Source of the DNA: Gavia stellata | Taxonomy: Eukaryota; Chordata; Aves; Gaviiformes; Gaviidae | DNA: 64,000 nt | NCBI RefSeq assembly: GCF_030936135.1 | Contig: NC_082594.1 | Location: forward strand, 130,858,668-130,922,667 | Direction of reading: 5' to 3' | Shown: one piece after another, positions 24,590 through 34,690 of the stretch | Numbering within the stretch: position 1 is the stretch's first letter | Layout of the letters: every line of letters starts with the position of its first letter | Translations under genes and position numbers: made by a program | The notes under the pieces: generated by a model | Told to the model about the DNA's origin: nothing | What the model saw: the letters and a program-made list of their open reading frames with translations, nothing else | Database searches by the model: none

Positions 24590-24800
24590 GAGAGTCAGGC
24601 ATTTAAAAGCCCATTTTTAGGCTCAGATAAGTCATTCCCCTCTGATTTTGTCTCTGATTAATTGCATTAATGAATGAGCAGTGACTCATTCTACTTGTGC
24701 ATGCCTGCTGTGTTCTTTGGGTGAATCCCTGAGTCATTTTTTATTACTCCCTGCCACCTTTTATACATATCACACAGCTGTTCAGCAGCTGCCTGTGCCT
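24590..24800. promoter_or_regulatory. Candidate enhancer with two AP-1/MARE-core motifs
   Basis: Consensus AP-1 heptamers occur at 24682-24688 (TGACTCA) and 24730-24736 (TGAGTCA). A homeodomain/POU-like ATTAATTGCATTAATGAAT lies near 24656 and two CAGCTG E-boxes near 24776-24790. The grouping within about 200 bp is suggestive only; activity and conservation are unknown. Confidence 0.3.
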
Positions 24801-25048
24801 GTTTGGGCCAGTGACAAACGGCCACCCCTGCCGTGAGTCTCATTTTATGAATTGTATTCATTCCAGGTCACAGAGAGGCCTGGAAGGACTGGAATGGTAA
24901 ATGTAAAGAGGCTGGCTTGTGGACAGCTGTAAGGACAATTGTGTGTCCTTACAGAAGCAGTTTTCTGAAACTCCTCAAGCTCTACACTTTCCCCCCTCTG
25001 CTTTTCAGGCCACTGCAAAGTTCAGCAAGGCGCCTTCTCCTTCAACAA

Positions 25049-25556
25049 CTAGGGAATACTGTGTTCAGTTTTGGGCCCCTCACTGCAAGAAGGACCTTGA
25101 GGTGCTGGAGCGTGTCCAGAGAAGGTTAACGAAGCTGGTGAGGGGTCTGGAGCACAAGTCTGATGAGGAGTGGCTGAGGGAGCTGGGGTTGTTCAGTCTG
25201 GAGAAGAGGAGGCTGAGGGGAGACCTCATCGCTCTCTACAATTACCTGAAAGGGGGTTGCAGAGAGGTGGGTGTTGGTCTCTTCTCCCAAGTGACTAGTG
25301 ACAGGACAAGAGGAAATGGCCTCAAGTTGCACCAGGGGAGGTTTAGACTGGATATTAGGAAAAAATTCTTTACTGAGAGAGTGGTGAAGCACTGGAAGAG
25401 GCTGCCCAGGGAGGTGGTGGAGTCACCATCCCTGGAGGTGTTCAAGGAACATGTAGACGTGGCACTGCGGGACATGGTTTAGTGGGCATGGTGGGGTTGG
25501 GTTGACGGTTGGACCTGATGATCTTAAAGGTCTTTTCCAACTGGTGTGATTCTGTG
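25049..25556 (+). mobile_element. CR1 LINE 3' end with open reading frame (copy 4)
   Basis: The longest young CR1 fragment in the window, about 0.5 kb. The frame is open from about 25049 to the stop at 25480-25482. It encodes the C-terminal about 140 residues of the CR1 ORF2 protein, beyond the reverse-transcriptase core, with recognisable blocks such as [17 protein letters not shown] and [17 protein letters not shown]. The 3' UTR and a short TTCTGTG tail follow. It lacks the endonuclease and RT catalytic regions and cannot move by itself. The intact frame points to fairly recent insertion. Confidence 0.95.
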
Positions 25557-25689
25557 AATTTGGTTTGGAATATGGATTGAATATGTTGTTAAGTACACAG
25601 AGGACTGGGTCCGAATAATTGTGTACCTTTAGGATTGGAAGATGATGACACCCCTGAGCGGGTACGAGGTGGAGAAAGTCATGCCTTGA

Positions 25690-25830
25690 AATAATTCTCC
25701 AATGTTTCATCCCAATTTTTGCGTTGGTTTCTTGTTTGTTTGTTGGGTTTTTTTTTTTGTTTGTTTGTTTTTCTGGTTTGTTTCCCCACCACCCCCCCAT
25801 CACCCGGCTTCCCCCAAGGAGCAGACACTT
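25690..25830. repeat. Low-complexity T/G-rich then C-rich tract
   Basis: GTTTGTTTG-type simple sequence with a T-run (about 25747-25775) is followed by a C-rich run (CCACCACCCCCCC) near 25787-25800. No gene is implied. Confidence 0.85.
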
Positions 25831-25839
25831 CCCTTTTGC

Positions 25840-26040
25840 CCGGCGGTGCCCCCCGGTGCCCCCTCCCGCCCCAGCGCGCCCCGGGGAGCGGCGGCGCGCT
25901 CAGCACCGCGGACAGCGCCCGGAGGCCGCCCGGCTCTGGGCGGGGAAGTGGCCGCCGCCCCCGGGGGCAGCTGCCGGAGGGCGGGGAGGACCCCGCGACA
26001 GCTACCGTTGTCAGGCGGTGGGCCCTGGAAGGTGGCGGGG
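25840..26040. promoter_or_regulatory. Small CpG-rich island in intergenic DNA
   Basis: About 200 bp of very GC-rich sequence with dense CpG (GGGAGCGGCGGCGCGC, GGCCGCCGCCCCCGG) is isolated from ordinary DNA on both sides and lies between two inverted CR1 copies. It may be a promoter for a non-coding or species-specific transcript, or a GC-rich relic. A plausible donor-like GGTGGC occurs near 26030 but no exon can be proven. The several overlapping open frames here are GC artefacts. Confidence 0.45.
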
Positions 26041-26284
26041 GAAGGAAGTTTGGCTGTTGCGCACGGCTTTGGGGTGGAACGGACTCTCTGAAGAGTTGCT
26101 TCTCCTGATGGAGGAACCTCAAAAAAAATGAGGCGAGACGCTGCGGGGATGGTTGGCTGAGGAGCAAGAAGATGAGGAGTTCAGCGAGCTGAGCTGCCGT
26201 GTTCCTTGCGATCCCAGGCTGAACGGAAGGCTCTGGAGGGAGTGCTTATTTTCCAAGACCTCTTCCCACCAGTCTTTCTGAAGA

Positions 26285-26578
26285 CAGAATCACAGAATCA
26301 CTAAGGTTGGAAAAGACCTGTAAGATCATCAAGTCCAACCATCAACCCAACCCCACCATGCCCACTAAACCATGTCCCGCAGTGCCACGTCCACACGTTC
26401 CTTGAACACCTCCAGTGATGGTGACTCCACCACTTCCCTGGGCAGCCTGTTCCAATGCTTCACCACTCTCTCAGTAGAGAAATTTTTCCTAATATCCAGC
26501 CTGAACCACTCCTGGTGCAACTTGAGGCCATTTGCTCTTGTCCTGTCGCTAGTCACTTGGGAGAAGAGACCAACACCC
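26285..26578 (-). mobile_element. CR1 LINE 3' end, inverted (copy 5)
   Basis: Read on the minus strand, it encodes the last about 70 residues of CR1 ORF2 in an open frame ([27 protein letters not shown], stop). Its 3' UTR and the GATTCTGTGATTCTG tail come next. It is highly similar to copy 4 over about 290 bp but in opposite orientation, with the two 3' ends facing each other about 0.73 kb apart. Confidence 0.95.
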
Positions 26579-29500
26579 AAGACAGCTTCCTTCTTGAGCT
26601 GAGGAAGGGAGCAAGTGACTGAAGCTGGTTCTTTGCTTGCTGAGCAAGTACCAGCCTACAGCTGATGGAAGGACTGATGTTGGAGACTTTCCATTCAAAG
26701 CCTGTCTGTAAAGGAACTCCTCCTGAGCTTGCAGGTCATCCTCCCATTCTCCTGTGAGTGGAATTATGAAGGGAAGATGAAGGCTCATTTCCAGCCTTCT
26801 CAGAGCTTTTCTTGTACCTGCTACCTAGACAAATACTGCGCATCCACCTGCTCACAGCTATGGCACATGTATACCACTCCCTCAGTCTCAAATGGTTAAT
26901 ACCATTTCACATAGATCCTTTCACTATGAAAGTCTTATAAGGATCAATTAATTTGCCTTTTGGCATGAGAGAAGGAAGTATTTTAATCCCAGTTTGATCA
27001 GTGGACACCTGAAAAGAGAAGAGGAGAAAATTGAAACGGTCACACAGTAAAGTCCCTTTCTTCAGGACCTTACTATTTTGTGTCCCTTCAGGCTCATCTC
27101 TGCACTTACTGTGAAACACTCTTCCCTGCAGCATGGGCTTGCAAGGATTCCTTCTCTTCTTCCTCAAAAAGCAGACAGGCAAAGTCTCAAGGAAAATCCT
27201 ATTTAGTAGGCAACTACACAGAAGAGGACTCAGGACTGGGGCTATAATTGAAGAAATATGAGAAGAAAAGTTTTCCCACCTCTGCTCCCACCTAATGCTC
27301 TGCGTATGCTAATCAAAAATGTCTAGGGACTTGTTCCCAGCCAGCTGAGAACATTTAAAAGGCAACGCTTACCTGGCTGTTGGGTTTGACTACCAGATTC
27401 CCCCTTCTCTTCTGGTGTTACAGTGTGAGTTCCCCACCCCATTTTAGTCTTCTTGCTCTCTGGGGCCAGAGACCAAGTATTGGCTCGGAGCAGTGTTTCA
27501 GTGATACTTCAACATGTAACTTGTAATTCCCTTGACATGTGGTAGAAAAATAATGGGTAGGCCATGCCATATGGGTTCTCCTGTAGACCTTTGTGTGGAA
27601 GAGTGTGATACCAATGTGTAAAACACAGAAAATATCAGAAGGGAAAATATGTAACTAAGGATAGAGAGGTCAGGACTAGATCAGCCGGGCCACGGAAATG
27701 TCAACGGGAGGAAGGAGGTGGGTACACAGGTGACCTTTCTTGGGCTGTCCGTAAAAGCTCTGTCTGGGGTAGGTGCACCCGGTCAAAGAGGACTCAATTC
27801 GCCACCTCAGCTGCCTCCCTCCAGTGTGTCACCTCTGACTGGGGAGGAAGAGTGAGGGGACTTGGGGGCTGGCTTCAAAGCCTGAGCGGGCTGGAGTGCC
27901 CTTTGAGTCCTAGGAGAATGAAAGATCCCTTCAATGGTAGAAAAATAGTTGGAGAGGAAAAGCTGCCATAGGATGGGATTGAAGAGAAGGGTCATGGTGT
28001 GGAACAGCCCTCCCCAGGCTGGCAGGTCTCGTAGAGTGGAAAAATCATTGTTATCACCCTCAGGAGCAAGAAGATGCTGCTAGTGAGGGACAACAGGGAA
28101 TTCAGGAGCCCAGCCACCCAGGATGGCCTGGGGCTTAGTGGCCTTCCTTTCTTCTCCCTCCTCTCCCACAGACCCCAACCCTCATGGCTTCTGCTTGCTT
28201 CCCCACGCCTGCCTCTGTTAGCCTTCCCTTCACACCCCTTTGCAGGGGCTGCTCTGCGCCTGGGCTGACTTTAGCCTCATCCTCTCCCTCTTTAATTGCA
28301 AATCCCCCGCTGCAGTTTTCCTGCCTTTTCTAGAGGGGTGCTCTGCTCTGCAGGACAAGGACCGATACCCTCCACCTCTGGGCACCTCTCGCTGTGCAAC
28401 TTCGGGTGAGGGGGGATCGGATCGCATGCCTGTGCCCAGCCTGGGCTGTCAGCAGCTCCTCTCCAGTTTTGCGTGTGCGCCCGCACATTGGTCGTGCAGA
28501 AAGCCTGAGCACAGCATTTGCATCCTCCCCAGGAGCCCGTGTCCCTGCGGTGTGGGGGGATCCCCGCCAGCTGTGAGCACTCCCTGGCAGCCGGAGGGTG
28601 GCACGTTGTGTACGCAGGAGTGTGTGAACTCAGTCAAGCTTCACAAACAAGGATAAGAACAGACCCAGGATATAATCAGTGCTCAAATATAGCAACTCAA
28701 GGTTTTCTGAGAGAGAGACAAGCGAAACAGCGAGGCAGAGCAGGTGTCACAGTCCCTGCAGCTTTCGCTTCCCCTTACCTTGGCTTCTCAGCAGTGAAGC
28801 TGGTGCTGACCACAGGGCCCGATTTAGACTATGGGTAGCAAAACAGCCCGTCACAGGCAGCCTTGTTGCTATGCAGGACAGGAGCCTTACTGTGCCCCGC
28901 ATGGTGGCACGTCCCAGTGGCGTGCAAGTCCCTCACCTCTGGCAGAGTCGCTGCAGCCAGCCCCCACCTTCTCCCCATCTCCATTGCTAGCTCCCATGCT
29001 GCTACCAAAACAGCCGAGCGTGATCCCAGACGGCAGTTTGGAGCAGCCTCGCGGCTAGTTTGTGGACCAACAGTTAAGGGGCTGTGCCTTTCTGTACAAC
29101 CCCTCCTCCTGCTCTGTAGGAGCCAGCAGAGATGGAGCTCCGGTGAGGAAGTCGGCTCCCCGTACCACAGGAGACGGCAGTGCCTGAGAAAGGTGGGGTG
29201 GATTGAAACAAAGCTCTGGAGCCTGGAGGTTGCCCCTCACCTCCAGAACAAGAAGCTGAGCAGCTGGAGTTCTTATGAACACTGGCATTTGAGTTGCATC
29301 CAGCCCATTGCTTCTTCAGCGAGGGGATGAATAACATTGCTTGCAACGCAGCTACTGGCCAGATTCAGCCCAGCTTGGCCTCTCTGGCAGGTCTGGCCAC
29401 AGCTTTCAGACAGTGGAAAGATTGGCTTGGTGAAGCATGCCACGGGCCAAGGTGGCTCCCCTCTCTCTGTCAGCCCCTGGAAGACGTTGCGGGGAGGGTG

Positions 29501-32500
29501 GCAGCTGCCCGGCATCCCCCTCCCTGGTGTGGCTTGGCTTACTGAGCGCCCACCAGTGCTACCAGGGGCTCTGCTTATGATTGCAACCGATAAATTCCTG
29601 CCCCTACGAGCCCACAGGGATCTGGTGCTCCCCGGCCATCCCAGGCAGGCTGCGTGAGGAGAGCCCACCTGTAGCTCCCTGTAGGCTTGGGCATGGGTTG
29701 GGATGAGGTATCTGTGGGTTGGACACAGCCTGAGAAAGCGGAAAGGGGAACCTCTGAACCTAGGGCCAAGCTTAGAGCTCTCCTAGGGCTGGATCTAGGC
29801 AAAAGCTGGCTCGTGCTCAAGTAGGGACCACCAGAACATCAGCAGCCTCAGAAGATGACCCTCTCTGTTGGAGACATCACGCATGCTTGGCTTTCCTGTT
29901 GGCACAACAGCAGCAGGGGCGACAGGCTGTGGCCATGGTGGCTGTGCCATCGCCCTGGAGAAGGGGCCAGGTTTCATGGGGAGCCAGAGCCAAAAGGGAA
30001 AACAGTCAGAAACAGGGGCCTTCTGGTTACACTGAAGCCAGGACACTTGGGGGTTGTCAGTGTCCTGCGAAGCATGTCCTCTCCTGACCCGCTTCATCAG
30101 CCGGGCTGGCTGCTTTTGGCCCTGGGTGGTGGTTATAGTAGGGCTGGTGGCTGGAAATAGCCGCGCTCTCAGTGCCCTTTTCTGACTCAGAACAGCAGGT
30201 CTGCGAGAGGACACAGCAGCTAAAATGGGATGAAGTCAGAGGGCCAGCTGCAGCCTGCATGAAAGCTTTCGCAGCGTCCCAGCTGCCGATAACGTACTGA
30301 ACAGCGGAGGAAAAAAAGGAGAGAGAAACCAGCCGCATCCTCCTGTGCATGCATGGTGGCTCAGGCTCCTGGCTGACCTGAAGCCCAAACCAGGTGTTTC
30401 CGGGGGTGTGCGAGTGAGGGGGCCCTGCGGCTACCTCCTGTCTGCAAGATGTTTTGGTCCCAGTCCTCCTCCTCCTCTCCCCTTGTGCCTGCAGACGGCA
30501 TGGGAAGTGGAGCTGCCTCTGCGCCCCTGAGATAAGGAATGCATCCCACTGCTTTCCTGTGCTCCTACACCCCGCAAAACCACTCCTGCCCCAGGTTTTG
30601 TGCTCTGACCTGAGCACCAGCAGGTAGATGGGGGCTGTGGCCAGCACAGAGCCTGCAGCGGGGCTTTTCTCTGTCTCCATCCATCCCCATCAGTGTGGTC
30701 ACCTGCAGCCACAGGGTTTAATGCAGGCAGGTAGAAGAGACCCACACCCAGGCGGCTGAGTTGGGTCAGGGTCTTTAAGTAGAGGTGTTGTACAATGCCT
30801 TCAAACCACCCCCAGCTCTCTGGGGAGTTGGTGGTTGACTTGCAAGTGAAACACTATGCACCAACAAAATCCCGTAGGTGCTGCTGTATCCCTGGTTCAG
30901 CCTGGTGATGGACTGAGCCACCGTCTCAGCGCCGGCTGGGTGTCCGCTGCCCAAGTGGTGTCCTGCAATGGGGTCTGTGGCTCACGCAGCACCCGCTCCA
31001 TGCACGGCTCTTTAGTGGCCTGGCTGTGCTGTTTCCCAAACCTGAATCCAGTCCTCTGTGCGTCCAGTGCCGCCCACACCCTGCTCTGCTCGTGCTCATC
31101 CCCATCCCACCCTGGGGCTGGTGGGTGGCTGGGTAGGGATGTTCCAGTCCACCCTGGAGGAGAGATGTGTGGGTGTGGGTGGACCTAGTTACCAGCTTAG
31201 GCAGTTTCTGAGCTGTTCATAGTCCATCCCAGTAACTGATTTGAAAAAAAATGGGTGCCCATGATTGCTGGAAGCACTTGCTCCTTTGGGAACACAGAAC
31301 AGCCCAATGCATGGTCCTACCAAAAGATCTCTGTGATGCCAGGAGGTTTGTGCGCCCATATCTGAGTGGTACCACGCAGCAGATGGAGCAAGTAACGTGC
31401 TCACTTGGCCAACCCCTCTATTTTGCAACGGGAAGGGACTCTGAAGAGAAGTCAAAATTTTTCAGAGAGTTTGGCAGATGTGGATGGCAGCCATGGTGCA
31501 TCTGATAGAGTTCAAGGTGCTGGCTGAGTCTCTTGTCTGCTCTGCCCCACGCCAGGTGCCAGTCCTCTATTGCTGGTGGTCAGGCCAGCACATGGGACCC
31601 CAGGAGCTGCCTCTTGGCTTTGCAGGGGAGCCAGCGCTAGTGCTGAGGGCATGCTGTAACCCCGCAGCTCAGTCGCTGCCTGCAAGCTCCGCCATGCAAA
31701 ATGCCTGAAAGCCAGCGATCCCTGCGAGGCAGCAGCACGCTGGAGACACAGCAGCAAGGTCAGACTAAACATCAGCTGCGCGCGAGGTTGTTGATGTTTT
31801 GTCCTGGAGGAAAAGATCCTGAAAAGACCTTGAAGAGGCAGTGAGGCGAGGCTCCGTGCCAGGATGGGACCCTTTCCCCAGCCGCAGCCTTTTTGGGGAG
31901 ACCCTTGGCGCATGCATCCGGCCACTGGCAATGCTCGCTGCCCCGGCGTGCGTCCCCAGGCTTGCGTGACCTGGGCGTTTATCCCAGAAAGGGGAGGCAA
32001 AACAAGCCCTGAGCTTGTGCTGTAGCATGAGTTACGTTGTGTTTTGGGATGCTGCAGAAGCTGCATTGCCAGGAAGGCAGCAACTGTACCAACCCCTCTC
32101 CTGAGCACCAGCATCCCGGGCTGTGCCTGCACTGCTCCGGCCGTGGCACCAGACAGGCAGCCGCCAACCACCTCCTAACGCGCCGGCTCCACCGGTTGCT
32201 GCCAGCGTCGCTCCTGCGGCAGAGCCTGCCGGGGGGGTTTTGCTGGGGTGGGTGCTGCAGCCATGCTGCTGCAAGCAAACCAGGAGCGACCATCCATCAT
32301 GCAGCCTGCAGCATCTGCTCGTCATGCAAAAGCACTGGACTGCAGCGGAGCCTGTTCCCAGCAGCTGCTGGCCCGGGCAATTAGGACCGTCAGTTAAAGC
32401 GGGCCAAAAATAATTCTAAAAAGGGGTCTACTGAGCTGCTCTTTGCTGCTCCCAGGCTGGAAGAGGATGGTGCAGTCACGGCAGCGCAGGAGATGCTGGG

Positions 32501-33739
32501 GTGTCAAAGAGAAACCGCACACGGTGTTTTCACGAAAGGTCCGTGGGTGTCCCTCCAGCCGTGCTCGAGCCTGTTGATTATCAGCCTAAACCTGCATCAA
32601 CCCCGTCTTTAGGCTCGCTAATCTTAATCACTGCCCAGGAAGGCTGATGAAATATTTCCGTCCATGTTTGTACCCCTTCGCCTGGTCTTGAGCCGCGGCA
32701 GCACTTCTCCCTTTGTACCTCAGGAGGCAGGACTCACCAGGCTGTGGTATTCCTTAAATATATGGGTCCAACAAGTAAAGTCCATATGGCCTTATACTAG
32801 TAAGGAAGGTTTAACATCTATTTTAATAACCTTTAGGTTAAACACCATGAGGCAGAAAGGCTAAAAAGAAAGAAAACCCCACGACCCTATATCCATACAC
32901 TGTGTCTGCAGAGTAACTTACTAAAAACCTTACCAAAAACCTTTGAAAACCCAAATAAATGTCAGTTCATTCCCTTTTAGCCACTTTTTGGCTGACTCAG
33001 CTGAACATCCGTTGGGTTTGTGAGATGTTGGCATCTGCTCTGCAGCATGCATCCCCTGGCTACAGTCAGTGGTTTTATGATTTTCTAAATGTGGCTTTGC
33101 TTCACCTTTATTTATTGCCTCCGGTGATTTGCCAGGTAGGGCTACAAGCCCTGTGGGTCTGTGCTTCTCCAAAATGGTGGGCTAAAGCTTTTTGGAAGTC
33201 TCAATGCAAATTGCTGGCATATATTAGCCCATTTCATTCTGTCTCCAACTTGAAAACTTCCTTTTTCTTTGAAAAACAGCATTAAAACAGAAAGGAGGGT
33301 TGGCTTTCTAGCCCATCTTGTGAGAGGGAGGAGGAAGGAGAGTTGCTTTGTTTGGGGGATGGGTTTTGGTTGGTTGTTTCTTTACAAGCAGACACAAATA
33401 TCTGCAACATTGGCAGACTTGGGTTTCTTCTTTTTGTTTGTTTATTTTTTTTCGATTTAGGAAATTAGGTCTTGATTGCTCTCTTTTTCCTGGCAGCCTT
33501 TGCCCTGTACTGGTGGTGTAGAAGATGGATTTGACACAACCCAAGCAAGGGGAAAAAGCAAGCGCAACCAAGAGGCTCCAAAAATGTTTTAGTCAATCAA
33601 ACGATTCAAACCATACATGTTTTTATGTTGGTTCCTTTTAGCAGCTGTTTGTCTCCAGATGTCTGGCAAATGGTCGGAAGAAGGGTTTTATGTGAAAATT
33701 CAAAGAGCAGTCGCTGCTTCAGCTAGCAATGGAGAAGGT
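26579..33739. other. Intergenic DNA, GC-richer from about 27.7 to 32.6 kb
   Basis: No supported gene. Several open frames of 100-220 codons occur between 28.2 and 32.4 kb on both strands, including 30057-30680 and 31512-32171 on the minus strand. Their translations are rich in Pro, Ser, Gln, Cys and Trp, show no known domain, overlap open frames on the other strand, and look like chance frames in GC-rich DNA. CAG/CTG-type composition is common near 32.0-32.4 kb. Confidence 0.5.
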
Positions 33740-34130
33740 TTCCGTCTCTGATTATCCTTATCTAACCGTCTTCCTGCGGGAAGCAGGAGGGAGAAAGAAG
33801 ATGTTAGGGAAAGCAGCTCATGCAAAAAGAACCCAATTCACAATTTAAAAGCAAATCTATGACTAAAAAAAACCCAAAACCAACCCAAACCCCTTCTTGG
33901 CTACCTTGGGTTTTTATAGACAGAAAGCAAAAGCCCTACAACAAATAAAACTTGTACAAAGCCACAAATTGCCTGTGACCTTTTGGAGACCATAAGTGAC
34001 TGTCATCGCCGTGTCTTTGCCCTGGGAGCGACGTTGCAAAGGGCTGAGTCACTCCACAGCACAAGCCCTTCTTCCGCCCGGGGAGGACGCTTCGGCTTAA
34101 CTGATAAGGTCTGTATCTTGGGAAAGATTG
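33740..34130. promoter_or_regulatory. Candidate GATA / NF-E2-type regulatory cluster
   Basis: Two GATA sites lie 6 bp apart on the minus strand (TTATC at 33752-33756 and CTTATCT at 33757-33763). About 280 bp further on comes an NF-E2/MAF-like GCTGAGTCA at 34043-34051, next to a RUNX-like CCACA near 34054. A TGATAAGG GATA site follows at 34102-34109. NF-E2 plus GATA spacing of this kind is typical of erythroid/megakaryocytic enhancers in general. Assigning it to TENT5C or GDAP2 is inference. Confidence 0.35.
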
Positions 34131-34329
34131 AAACTTGCTTCGAAAAACCTTCTGCCTCTTCGACCGCTGGCTTTGCCTGGCAGAGGAGGTTTTGCAAAGT
34201 GCGACTGGAGCTTTTGCTGCTAAAGTTATGGGGAACAAAAGGGGGATAGCTGCATTGCTGCGCTCGGAAAAAAGAGGTAATTGCATTTGCACGTCATGGG
34301 TTGAACAGCTTGAGCAGAAACCTGCAGAA

Positions 34330-34640
34330 AGCCTGGCCGCCACGGGGCCCGTGTGGCCCGTTCCCACCGTCCTCCGCAGCTCGATGCCTCGCTGCAGCGC
34401 AAACAGAGACGCCCCGGGCACCAGACCAGCGAGCGGGCTCAGGGTCGCCCCTATCAGCGCTGCCCCCCCAAAGCAACGCTGAGGAGGCAGCTGCTCGGCT
34501 TCCCTCCGCCTCAGCCCTGGGGCTGCCGGCCCCGAGGCCCAGCCGCGCCAAGCTTAGTGCCAAGGGCAGGGATGAGGGACCGCGGTTCCCCATTCACTGT
34601 GCTGCTGCTCCTGGCAACTGGCGTCCCTCGGTAAACAAAT
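34330..34640. promoter_or_regulatory. GC-rich patch with moderate CpG, possible promoter
   Basis: About 300 bp of GC-rich DNA lies directly after the GATA/NF-E2-like cluster. It contains an ATG at 34572 that opens a short frame with a hydrophobic VLLLLA core and runs into a donor-like CG/GTAAAC at 34630/34631. This could be a first exon, but no following exon was identified. It may equally be chance. Confidence 0.3.
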
Positions 34641-34650
34641 GGTTTTGTGA

Positions 34651-34690
34651 CAATTTTTTTTTCTTTTTTTCTTTTTTTTTTTTTTTTCTC
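34651..34690 (+). repeat. T-rich low-complexity run
   Basis: About 40 bp made almost wholly of T with scattered C. It is simple sequence, not clearly the tail of a retroelement. Confidence 0.9.

Noticed and set aside
24919-25482. 187-codon open frame as a host gene
   Set aside because: Its C-terminal 140 residues are the end of CR1 ORF2; the first part is unrelated flanking sequence read in the same frame.
25702-26167. Several overlapping open frames of 129-162 codons over the 25.8-26.05 kb GC-rich island
   Set aside because: They overlap each other in several frames and on both strands and are Pro/Arg/Gly-rich, the usual artefact of a CpG-rich island. The island itself is kept as a possible promoter.
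30057-32171. Minus-strand open frames of 207 codons (30057-30680) and 219 codons (31512-32171)
   Set aside because: GC-rich region with open frames on both strands at once, composition biased to Ser, Gln, Cys and Pro, no recognisable domain, and no promoter or exon structure around them. Judged chance.
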